Positions 1-6,117 of a DNA stretch of 10,014 nucleotides are shown one piece after another. Position numbers and translations under genes: made by a program. The stretch spans positions 1 through 10,014 of the forward strand of contig JAYWFX010000034.1 of the NCBI GenBank assembly GCA_043778575.1, given 5' to 3'. The notes under the pieces are model-generated. The model was given only the letters and a program-made list of their open reading frames with translations. It did no database searches and was not told the origin of the DNA. The stretch's first letter is position 1; every line of letters starts with the position of its first letter. This stretch comes from JAYWFX01 sp043778575 (GTDB lineage: Bacteria > Patescibacteriota > JACMRA01).

Positions 1-821
1 CTATCTACAGCCAAATCATTATCAACGTTTACTTTCCCTAGAGGAATAATAACAGTGGCTCCTACTGGTAAATTAGCTCTTAAAATATACGGTACAGGAT
101 GTTGATCAATTCTGATAATTGGATGTACATCTTTTTCAGATCCCTGTGCATCCTGAAATGCATAACGTGTATCACCAATTTGTATAGTGCCTCCTCCCTT
201 CGGTAACTCTAATTCATATGCTCTCGCCCTATGATTAACTGTATTTATATTGAGCAAAATAGGTTTTGTATTTGGTGCAACATAATAAAACATTCCCATC
301 ATACCATCTTGGTTTGGATTATACTCTCCTTTTGTTAAAATACTTGGATCAGATTTGGTAGTGCTGCTGATTAATCCATAACTCAAAGAAAAATAGATTG
401 GTTCTCCAACAACTAAATTAATCCGGTCGCCAAGTTTGATTCTACTACCAAGTGAAATACTATCTTCTGAATGAGCTAATCCATTAGCTACAATAGATGA
501 TGGGTTTAGACCACTATTTTCGACGCATGTAAAAGTTCCGTCATAATTTTTTTTGAGAACCAACTGTACCCTGCTTATAGATAGACGCCCTAGGAGATTG
601 ATTCTTACATCAATAAATTGTTTACCACTTCTTCGGGTACTTAGATTCGTATCTGAGCAATCTCTACCAATTGCGATGAACTTACCTGATTCTAAAGTCA
701 CTAAAAGATTGGTTAGTTTAGTGCGTTCAAGTACATTTTCCTCGCATTCATCAATATAGAAGTTAATTGTTCTAGGAAAAGGTACTTGTGGTATTGTTTT
801 TGCTTTTTGGAGATATTCCAT
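1..821 (-). CDS. FHA-like domain protein, C-terminus beyond window
   Basis: The minus-strand frame starts at ATG 821 and stays open to the left edge, giving 273 codons with no stop, so the C-terminus is missing. Residues about 40-150 show the features of a forkhead-associated (FHA) domain: IGR at 51-53, an SRVQ motif at 83-86 in place of the usual SRxH, an NG at 113-114 after a degenerate D-G-S-x-N turn, and LGDRI at 130-134. FHA domains bind phosphothreonine peptides; a partner kinase is not visible here. Residues about 200-262 form another beta-rich stretch with an IQIGD motif, possibly a second, more degenerate FHA-like unit. No signal peptide or membrane segment is seen. The gene diverges from lepA. 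An in-frame TGA lies upstream, and GTG and TTG codons between it and ATG 821 are alternative starts. The FHA call is fairly good for the first domain and weak for the second. Confidence 0.6.
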   Translation of the reverse strand, partial: MEYLQKAKTIPQVPFPRTINFYIDECEENVLERTKLTNLLVTLESGKFIAIGRDCSDTNLSTRRSGKQFIDVRINLLGRLSISRVQLVLKKNYDGTFTCVENSGLNPSSIVANGLAHSEDSISLGSRIKLGDRINLVVGEPIYFSLSYGLISSTTKSDPSILTKGEYNPNQDGMMGMFYYVAPNTKPILLNINTVNHRARAYELELPKGGGTIQIGDTRYAFQDAQGSEKDVHPIIRIDQHPVPYILRANLPVGATVIIPLGKVNVDNDLAVD

Positions 822-838
822 AATCAATTCAAGTAATG

Positions 839-867
839 ATAACAGCACAAAAATTGCTCGAAGTCAA
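839..867 (-). promoter_or_regulatory. Candidate promoter of the FHA-like gene
   Basis: On the minus strand TTGACT (867-862) is followed after 17 bases by TGTTAT (844-839), a four-of-six match to TATAAT. The -35-like box begins 46 bases before ATG 821. Assigned from sequence only. Confidence 0.4.
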
Positions 868-1002
868 AGGCAGAATAATCGTTAGACCTGTCCTATAAGT
901 TAAATAACTGGAATAATTTCTGAATTGTTTTCCATAGGATAGAGTTATTCTACAACCATTGTTTAGAGTGATTGAGAGTTAAAATACACCTGAGTTAGAA
1001 GT

Positions 1003-1031
1003 TTGACGAAAAGAAAATAGCTGAGAAAAGT
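1003..1031 (+). promoter_or_regulatory. Candidate promoter of truncated lepA
   Basis: TTGACG at 1003-1008 begins 39 bases before ATG 1042. At 17-base spacing the -10 position (1026-1031) reads AAAAGT, a poor match, so the call depends on the -35-like box and on its placement relative to the same box at neighbouring genes. Confidence 0.3.
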
Positions 1032-1041
1032 CCCAGATATT

Positions 1042-2262
1042 ATGCTAAAGGCTCTCATCTTTGATTCGTATTTTGATAAACATCGTGGGGTAATCGCCTA
1101 TATTCGAATTTTTGAAGGTGACCTCAAAGCTGGAGATACCATCAATTTCTTAGCCACAGGAGGAAAGGCAGTTGCTATGGATGTCGGTTTCTTTACTCCA
1201 GAAATGACAACAACCAAAACTATTTCAAACGGTGAAGTAGGGTATATTGTAACTGGTCTAAAAGAGCTGGACATGGTAAAGGTCGGTGATACAGTCTGTA
1301 GTACAAACGACAAAACAATCGCCCTACCCGGATATACCGAAGTCTCTCCAAAAGTATTTTCAAGTATTTTCCCTACTGATGCCGACGATTATCCAAAACT
1401 CAGAGATTCCATCCAAAAACTCAAATTAAATGACGCCTCACTGACCTTTGAGCCTGAGCATATCCCGACTATTGGGTTTGGTTTTAGATGTGGGTTTTTA
1501 GGACTACTTCATATGGATATTGTACAGGAGAGGTTGAGTCGTGAATTTGATTTGGATTTGGTACTGACTACACCAAGCGTCGAATACAATGTAGTTTTGA
1601 CACTAGGTAGCGAGCTCAAAAAAATCCATAGCCCATCCGAACTTCCTGATCCGTCACTCATCAAGGAAATCCAAGAGCCATGGATCAAAATAGAGATCAT
1701 CACACCCGAAGAGTATATCGGCAAGATTATTGAGCTCATTACTGCACGTCGTGGCTCATACCATGCATTCCGCCCCCTTTCAGCTGGTCAAATGGAAGTC
1801 AGTGGTGAGATGCCACTAGCTGAGATGATCGTAGATTTTTATGACGACCTCAAATCTGGAACCAAAGGATATGCTACCATGAGTTATGAATTAATTGGAT
1901 TTCGCAGAGATGATTTAGCAAAGATTGATATCCTCGTGAATCACAAAATAGTCGACCCACTTTCCACAATTACCCACAAATCTAATGCTGAAAACCGAGG
2001 TCGCCACGTATGTGAAAAACTCAAAGAACTCATCCCACGACAACAATTTGAAATAGCTATTCAGGCAGCAATTGGTGCCAGAGTAGTAGCCAGAGAAACA
2101 ATCAAACCCTTTAGAAAAGACGTCACCGCAAAACTCTATGGTGGAGATATGACGAGACGAATGAAACTCTTAGACAAACAAAAAGCTGGAAAGAAAAAGA
2201 TGAAGATGGTCGGAAACGTAGAAATCCCCCAAAGTGCGTTTTTAAATGTGTTGAAGAAATAG
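1042..2262 (+). CDS. lepA: Elongation factor 4 (LepA) lacking the GTPase domain
   Basis: This 406-residue protein aligns end to end with residues about 188-599 of a typical LepA/EF4, the ribosome-associated translational GTPase that acts on stalled or pre-/post-translocation ribosomes. It begins MLKALIFDSYFDKHRGV, the start of domain II. Domain II spans about 1-95, the EF-G-like domain III about 105-190 (with GFGFRCGFLGLLHM), domain V about 210-310, and the LepA-specific C-terminal domain about 311-406 (with LIPRQQFEIAIQAAIG and the lysine-rich KAGKKKMKMVGN tail). The whole G domain (P-loop, DTPGH, NKxD) is absent, and an in-frame TAG at 1018-1020 closes the frame upstream. Between that stop and the ATG the frame reads LRKVPDI; KVP faintly recalls the family linker before domain II. 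The retained part has no frameshift or internal stop. It may be a real truncated gene, a recent pseudogene, or an assembly junction. Family identity is certain; functional state is not. Confidence 0.93.
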   Translation: MLKALIFDSYFDKHRGVIAYIRIFEGDLKAGDTINFLATGGKAVAMDVGFFTPEMTTTKTISNGEVGYIVTGLKELDMVKVGDTVCSTNDKTIALPGYTEVSPKVFSSIFPTDADDYPKLRDSIQKLKLNDASLTFEPEHIPTIGFGFRCGFLGLLHMDIVQERLSREFDLDLVLTTPSVEYNVVLTLGSELKKIHSPSELPDPSLIKEIQEPWIKIEIITPEEYIGKIIELITARRGSYHAFRPLSAGQMEVSGEMPLAEMIVDFYDDLKSGTKGYATMSYELIGFRRDDLAKIDILVNHKIVDPLSTITHKSNAENRGRHVCEKLKELIPRQQFEIAIQAAIGARVVARETIKPFRKDVTAKLYGGDMTRRMKLLDKQKAGKKKMKMVGNVEIPQSAFLNVLKK

Positions 2263-2284
2263 TGCAGTAACATGAGATTATAAA

Positions 2285-2313
2285 TTGACAATCATCACCT
2301 TTTCCCGCAGCGT
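2285..2313 (+). promoter_or_regulatory. Candidate promoter of the SDH-like protease/ruvC unit
   Basis: A perfect TTGACA at 2285-2290 is followed after 17 bases by CAGCGT (2308-2313), a weak -10. Six bases later comes ATG 2320, so a transcript from this site would have essentially no 5' leader. The same CAGCRT-N6-ATG arrangement occurs before prfB. Confidence 0.45.
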
Positions 2314-2319
2314 GCTCTG

Positions 2320-3432
2320 ATGTCATCTGAACTAAAAACTGAGGTCACACCTCAAACTCCTGAGCAAACAAATATCGAAATCAAACCAAAACAGATCATC
2401 AAAAAGCCTCCTGTACTCGTCTCCAAAACCCAAGAAGAGATAAAAAAGCTCAGTAAATTGCTGAAATGTCCAGTTCTCTCGTACTACAAGCCAGTTAATG
2501 GAAATATCTGGAGTCAAGATTTGTATGCAATTTTAGAGTGTCTCAAATCTATCGGAAAAGTAAAAAAGCTCGCCCTCTATATTCGTTCAAACGGCGGAAA
2601 TGGGATGGTTAGTTTACGGATGATTCATTTGTTACGGTCATTTTGTGATGAATTAATTCTCCTTGCTCCATCTGAATGTGCTAGTGCTGCGACTATGCTA
2701 GCCCTAGGGTGTAACGAAATATATATGGGACCACTTTCTAGTTTATCGCCAGTTGATAGTTCATTGACTCACGCACTCAGCCCAGTGGACAAAGTAAACA
2801 ATTCAGTATCTGTATCGCTAGATGAACTCTCAAGAGTGATCCGCCTGTGGAATGAAGCCGACAAAAAACCAACCAAAGAAGACGCAACCAAAATCATCGA
2901 AAAAACTGACAAAAATAGTTCCGATAACCCATACAAATATCTATACGAATACATTCATCCATTAGTTTTTGGAGCAGTTGACAGGCACAGTTCGCTTTCT
3001 ATCAGGCTGTGCGAAGAGATACTCAGCTACCATTTAAGCGACAAAGAAATCATCAAAAAGATTAGTCACAGCCTCAACTATGATTATCCAGCTCATGGCT
3101 ATCCAATAACCATGCACGAAGCTCAGAAAATTGGTTTAAATGTATTTCCACTCGCTCAAGAATGTCTCGAGATAGTAAACAAGCTTCAGCTTCTGTACAG
3201 CGAAATGACCGAAGAAAAAATCACTGACTACGATAACGCCAACTACCACGATAACTCTATATATTCAGTAATAGAAACCAACGATCAGCAAATTGTTTAT
3301 ACACAAAACTATGACAAATACTACCGTGAAGCAGAAAAACGATATATTGCACTCAATGACTACTCTGGTTGGTTTAAGTATACCCAGCGAAAAAACTCGA
3401 CAAACTACTCAAAAGTAAAAGTCTTTTTTTAG
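2320..3432 (+). CDS. SDH-proteinase-like ClpP-fold serine protease
   Basis: This 370-residue protein resembles the SDH_sah / serine dehydrogenase proteinase family (PF01972), ClpP/crotonase-fold peptidases often misnamed as serine dehydratases. In order: a charged, proline-rich N-terminal tail (1-40), a beta strand and oxyanion-type glycine turn at 86-93 (LYIRSNGG), and the nucleophile motif ECASAATMLALG at 119-130, where S122 matches the serine of the family's SAGT motif. A GPLSSLSPVDSSL segment (137-149) corresponds to the family's LGPIDPQ. Near 259-275, HGYPITMHEAQKIGLNV matches the conserved C-terminal block (family: H-x-x-P-I, then A-x-x-x-G-L). No signal peptide or transmembrane helix is evident, so a cytosolic enzyme is inferred. 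The last 80 residues are tyrosine- and asparagine-rich and not recognised. The stop lies 5 bases before ruvC, suggesting co-transcription. Substrate is unknown. Confidence 0.75.
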   Translation: MSSELKTEVTPQTPEQTNIEIKPKQIIKKPPVLVSKTQEEIKKLSKLLKCPVLSYYKPVNGNIWSQDLYAILECLKSIGKVKKLALYIRSNGGNGMVSLRMIHLLRSFCDELILLAPSECASAATMLALGCNEIYMGPLSSLSPVDSSLTHALSPVDKVNNSVSVSLDELSRVIRLWNEADKKPTKEDATKIIEKTDKNSSDNPYKYLYEYIHPLVFGAVDRHSSLSIRLCEEILSYHLSDKEIIKKISHSLNYDYPAHGYPITMHEAQKIGLNVFPLAQECLEIVNKLQLLYSEMTEEKITDYDNANYHDNSIYSVIETNDQQIVYTQNYDKYYREAEKRYIALNDYSGWFKYTQRKNSTNYSKVKVFF

Positions 3433-3437
3433 TCAGT

Positions 3438-3905
3438 ATGGTAGTTGTTGGGATTGACCCCGGGACAGCCACAGTGGGGTATTCGTTTGTCACAGGCACT
3501 AAAAAAGATCCTAATATATTAGATTTTGGTGTGCTTCAAACTCTACCTCAACCTGCAGACATGATGCCTCAGAGATTGTTGGAAATAGCCCAAGATTTAG
3601 AGCAACTACTAGACATTCACAAACCTACGCACGCAGTCATTGAGGAATTATTTTTTTTTAAAAATGCCAAGACGGTTATTTCTGTCGCTCAGAGCCGTGG
3701 TATGATACTGTATTTGCTAGCAAAACGAGGAGTTTCTATACTTGGTCTGACACCTCTCCAAGTCAAATTGAGTTTATGTAGCTATGGCAGAGCAGACAAA
3801 AAGCAAGTCCAATCGATGGTGCAAAAAGTATACAAGCTACAAACACTGCCGACTCCAGATGATGCCGCAGATAGCTTAGCTATGGCTTGGTGTGGTCTCA
3901 GGTAA
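3438..3905 (+). CDS. ruvC: Crossover junction endodeoxyribonuclease RuvC
   Basis: RuvC cuts Holliday junctions symmetrically, working with the RuvAB branch-migration motor in homologous recombination. The 155-residue protein begins MVVVGIDPGTATVGYS, placing the first catalytic aspartate at D7. The second acidic residue is E69 in the IEELFFFKNAKT block, and the closing pair D142 and D145 lies in PDDAADSLAMA. All four metal ligands of the RNase H-like active site are therefore present. The protein stops about 10 residues after the last motif, shorter than E. coli RuvC (173 residues), mostly by loss of the C-terminal tail. It starts 5 bases after the protease gene with no recognisable Shine-Dalgarno, so translational coupling is likely. 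ruvA and ruvB are not adjacent here. The 3' end overlaps the convergent minus-strand gene by 30 bases. Confidence 0.93.
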   Translation: MVVVGIDPGTATVGYSFVTGTKKDPNILDFGVLQTLPQPADMMPQRLLEIAQDLEQLLDIHKPTHAVIEELFFFKNAKTVISVAQSRGMILYLLAKRGVSILGLTPLQVKLSLCSYGRADKKQVQSMVQKVYKLQTLPTPDDAADSLAMAWCGLR

Positions 3906-4316
3906 CCCTATCATCGGCATAATTTGATATAATTGATTGAGTTTTTCTACAGACCAGCTCTGTCCATTAAACCTGTGAATACCAGAATCGACTTCAAGGG
4001 AAGTGATAAGCTGTTCGGAGAGATGAGTACTACCATTGGAAAGGATGCTCATAGTTGTAATCTTTTTTTCATTGCATTTTTGTTTGTGCTCGATTGCTAA
4101 ACTACGGCTCAATTCAACAATAGAAGATCGTGCGATATGAAGATGAATAAAATCCAACGACCCAGAACTGCCAACAATTTCAGCTAAAATAAATATGATA
4201 TGATTTGCATCTTCACTCAAAAGCTGATCTCTATGAAAAATAAGTGAATTAATCTCATCAAAGAAACTAGGCTGTGTAACATCAAAATAGGTTATACATG
4301 ATCGTATATTGTGCAT
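3876..4316 (-). CDS. Small protein resembling a degenerate short-chain dehydrogenase C-terminal half
   Basis: This 146-residue protein starts at ATG 4316; an in-frame TAA upstream and no earlier Met fix the start. I do not recognise it with confidence. Its central part can be laid over the second half of FabG-type short-chain dehydrogenases: IIFILAEIVGSSG resembles the strand ending in the catalytic serine region, ARSSIVELSRSLAIEH resembles the helix after YxxxK, and KITTMSILSNGSTHLSEQL resembles the ITVNxxxPGxxxT segment. SGIHRFNGQSW is in the place of the closing TGxxxxVNGG. If so, the catalytic Tyr and Lys are replaced (Leu and Arg), the PG motif is lost and the Rossmann nucleotide-binding half (TGxxxGIG) is missing, so it would not be an active oxidoreductase. 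It overlaps ruvC tail to tail by 30 bases and diverges from the membrane-protein gene. The reading frame is likely a gene; the SDR link is tentative. Confidence 0.5.
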   Translation of the reverse strand: MHNIRSCITYFDVTQPSFFDEINSLIFHRDQLLSEDANHIIFILAEIVGSSGSLDFIHLHIARSSIVELSRSLAIEHKQKCNEKKITTMSILSNGSTHLSEQLITSLEVDSGIHRFNGQSWSVEKLNQLYQIMPMIGLPETTPSHS

Positions 4317-4330
4317 ATAACAAGGTTGAG

Positions 4331-4358
4331 AGAGTAAAGTTTAGAGGAATCGATTCAA
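4331..4358 (-). promoter_or_regulatory. Weak promoter candidate for the SDR-like gene
   Basis: On the minus strand TTGAAT (4358-4353) is followed after 16 bases by TACTCT (4336-4331), 42 bases before ATG 4316 counted from the upstream box. Both boxes are imperfect, so this is a low-confidence call. Confidence 0.2.
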
Positions 4359-4392
4359 AAATGAATTCTGTTTACCCTACTAGTAAACTTTA
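4335..4392. repeat. Inverted repeat and palindromes between divergent genes
   Basis: TAAAGTTTA (4335-4343) and TAAACTTTA (4384-4392) form a perfect 9-base inverted repeat 40 bases apart. Between them lies the 10-base palindrome GAATCGATTC (4347-4356), followed six bases later by GAATTC (4363-4368). The arrangement sits between the starts of two divergent genes and could bind a dimeric regulator, but AT-rich DNA gives such repeats by chance fairly often. Confidence 0.35.
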
Positions 4393-4412
4393 ATTTTCAA
4401 ACTTTTGCAATA

Positions 4413-4442
4413 TTGACAGCAGAAGCAAAACTCGTTTATAGG
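4413..4442 (+). promoter_or_regulatory. Candidate promoter of the membrane-protein gene
   Basis: TTGACA at 4413-4418 is followed after 18 bases by TATAGG (4437-4442), then six bases to an in-frame GTG at 4449. The spacing from box to GTG (36 bases) matches that of the other genes here. The TTG at 4413 would also be a possible start codon of the open frame, but it is part of this hexamer. Confidence 0.5.
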
Positions 4443-4448
4443 TGTAGT

Positions 4449-6077
4449 GTGTTTACTATCGACTCTCAGTCTACAAAACCTGATGTACTCTCGCATCTGG
4501 GCAGTGTTTCTAAAATTACTGGTGATTTAGTCATCGAGTTGTCTGATTTACCGAGATTTTTAGAGACAAAGCCAGCGTTTCATATTTTCAAGTTCCAACT
4601 CCAAAACTACCCGAGACCTATCAAATGGACTTCTCAAGATATATCTGTAATGGAGTTTCTACTCGATTGTGAAGCAGATATTTTGACTAGTGCAGCCAGT
4701 CTGACACTCCCAGACATCAATCGAGAATTAGTGAAATTTAAAGAAAAGCTTGGAATGGTTAGGGGTAAACCTAAAGGGGATATAGAAACTACCATTCAGA
4801 ACTTAGATTCGTGGGTAGAAAAAATTGAAAACACCAAGCACGCCCTCATCCAACTCAAACAACAGAATCAACTTATTTCAACTAGTGAAACCCAAGAGCA
4901 AAAGCAAAGTACAGAAGAAACAAAGAAAAATATCATAGAAGTTATCCGTGAATTTATCTCATCACACAAAACTGCACAGGTGTTGACTTCAGCTGCGGCT
5001 ATCTCATCATTTTTCGTCCTAGCAATCGTGTTATTTCCTACCAAAGTCTTTACTCTTGAGGTGCGACCATTGACTTTTGAGGATTCTGTAACCATGGAGA
5101 TTCCCCTCGACACCTATACAAAAACTCAAGTTAGCTTGGAGGCCACAGGATCGCTGAGACCAACAGGAAATAGTGATGGTACAAACAGACCAAGTGGCAG
5201 AGCATTTTTAGTGAATAACAGCAATGAGGAGGTGCAGCTAACCAGTGGTAATTTTAAGTTAGTAAATTTTGATACAGGTGCTAAATATATTCATGTAAAA
5301 GACGCCACTCAGTCAGATAATTTTGTCATCCCAGCCAACAACGCAAAAGTTGGAGACCGACTTGAGATTACCATAGTTGCAGAACAAGATAACCAAGACT
5401 ATAACCTAACTGATAATGTAAAACTGGAAATTACCAACCTAATTGACCAAAGAGCCTGTGGAAATTGCTTTGCCGTTACCAGTAGCTTCATAAAACCTAG
5501 TGAAAGTAAAGGTCAGAAAGTTATTACCACAGCTGACCAAGCATTGCTTCGAAATAACCTTAACTCCCAAATCGCTGAAAAAAGAATCAACGAAATAAAA
5601 AACCTATCGAGTAGCAAAATTTTGACTAACCCAAACTGGTTTAAAAATCTGGCAACTGACTATCAGTTTAGCAATGAAATTGGTGCTCAATCAGACGAGT
5701 TTTCACTCAAAGAACGGACGAGTATGGATTTGTATTCACTACCTCAGCAATACATCACCGAGGAAATCAAAAAAACAAACAATGAAGCGACAAATATTAC
5801 AGATATCGTAGTGGTTTCCAGTGATGAAAATGTCAGTAATATATTAGAAAAACCTGTGGGCGAACAAAAACTCAACATCAAATTTTTCTATACATACACC
5901 AAACAGATGACACTAGACAAAAACATCATCGCCAAAACCCTCAGCCAACAACAGTTCGAAGATGCTAGGTCAGATATCAAGAAAAAATACCCTACTGTAC
6001 GCGACATCCAACAGCGAGATATGGGCTTATCTATACCCGGAATTCCCGCTAGAGTAGATGTAAAGGTGAATGAATAA
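4449..6077 (+). CDS. Single-pass membrane protein with baseplate-J-like extracytoplasmic region
   Basis: The frame opens at TTG 4413 (554 residues), but that TTG belongs to a TTGACA promoter-like box, so I favour GTG 4449 (542 residues). From GTG 4449: an unrecognised cytoplasmic domain (1-100), a charged, coiled-coil-prone helical region (about 95-170), one transmembrane helix at about 176-196 (alanine/serine/phenylalanine-rich, before FPTKVF), and a large beta-rich extracytoplasmic part. The segment after the helix follows a pattern I associate with Patescibacteria proteins labelled baseplate-J-like: a G-x-R-A-F-L-V-N-N-S strand (family G-x-x-x-x-Y-N), a VPA/IPA-N turn, DNQDYNLTDN (family G-x-x-Y-N), and the closing IPGIPARVDVKVNE (family LP-x-R-x-V-V). 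A CGNC motif at about 337-340 could form an extracytoplasmic disulfide. Role unknown; a cell-surface or envelope-spanning structural part is inferred. The stop lies 40 bases before prfB. Confidence 0.75.
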   Translation: MFTIDSQSTKPDVLSHLGSVSKITGDLVIELSDLPRFLETKPAFHIFKFQLQNYPRPIKWTSQDISVMEFLLDCEADILTSAASLTLPDINRELVKFKEKLGMVRGKPKGDIETTIQNLDSWVEKIENTKHALIQLKQQNQLISTSETQEQKQSTEETKKNIIEVIREFISSHKTAQVLTSAAAISSFFVLAIVLFPTKVFTLEVRPLTFEDSVTMEIPLDTYTKTQVSLEATGSLRPTGNSDGTNRPSGRAFLVNNSNEEVQLTSGNFKLVNFDTGAKYIHVKDATQSDNFVIPANNAKVGDRLEITIVAEQDNQDYNLTDNVKLEITNLIDQRACGNCFAVTSSFIKPSESKGQKVITTADQALLRNNLNSQIAEKRINEIKNLSSSKILTNPNWFKNLATDYQFSNEIGAQSDEFSLKERTSMDLYSLPQQYITEEIKKTNNEATNITDIVVVSSDENVSNILEKPVGEQKLNIKFFYTYTKQMTLDKNIIAKTLSQQQFEDARSDIKKKYPTVRDIQQRDMGLSIPGIPARVDVKVNE

Positions 6078-6082
6078 GAATT

Positions 6083-6111
6083 TTGACAACTCGAGATTGC
6101 TTGAGCAGCAT
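6083..6111 (+). promoter_or_regulatory. Candidate promoter of prfB
   Basis: TTGACA at 6083-6088, then 17 bases, then CAGCAT (6106-6111), then six bases to ATG 6118. The geometry is identical to that before the protease gene at 2320, including the unusual CAGCRT in the -10 position. No Shine-Dalgarno precedes the ATG, consistent with a leaderless message. Confidence 0.45.
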
Positions 6112-6117
6112 ACGTAA

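Larger units (their letters stand above)
822..1041. other. Divergent intergenic region between the FHA-like gene and lepA
   Basis: This 220-base AT-rich stretch separates two divergently transcribed genes. It holds one promoter-like pair on each strand (839-867 minus, 1003-1031 plus). I looked in all frames for remains of the missing LepA GTPase domain (P-loop, DTPGH, NKxD) and saw none. No hairpin followed by a T-run was seen. Confidence 0.6.

Noticed and set aside
553..759. Plus-strand frame of 68 codons
   Set aside because: It lies antisense to the FHA-like gene, has no family features or start signals, and is best explained as a shadow frame.
822..1041. Remnant of the LepA GTPase domain upstream of the truncated gene
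   Set aside because: 220 bases are too short for it, and no P-loop, DTPGH or NKxD is readable in any frame; only a KVP tripeptide faintly recalls the linker.
3408..3432. T-run at the end of the protease gene as a terminator
   Set aside because: The T-run is part of the coding sequence (Phe-Phe-stop), there is no stable hairpin before it, and ruvC begins 5 bases later.
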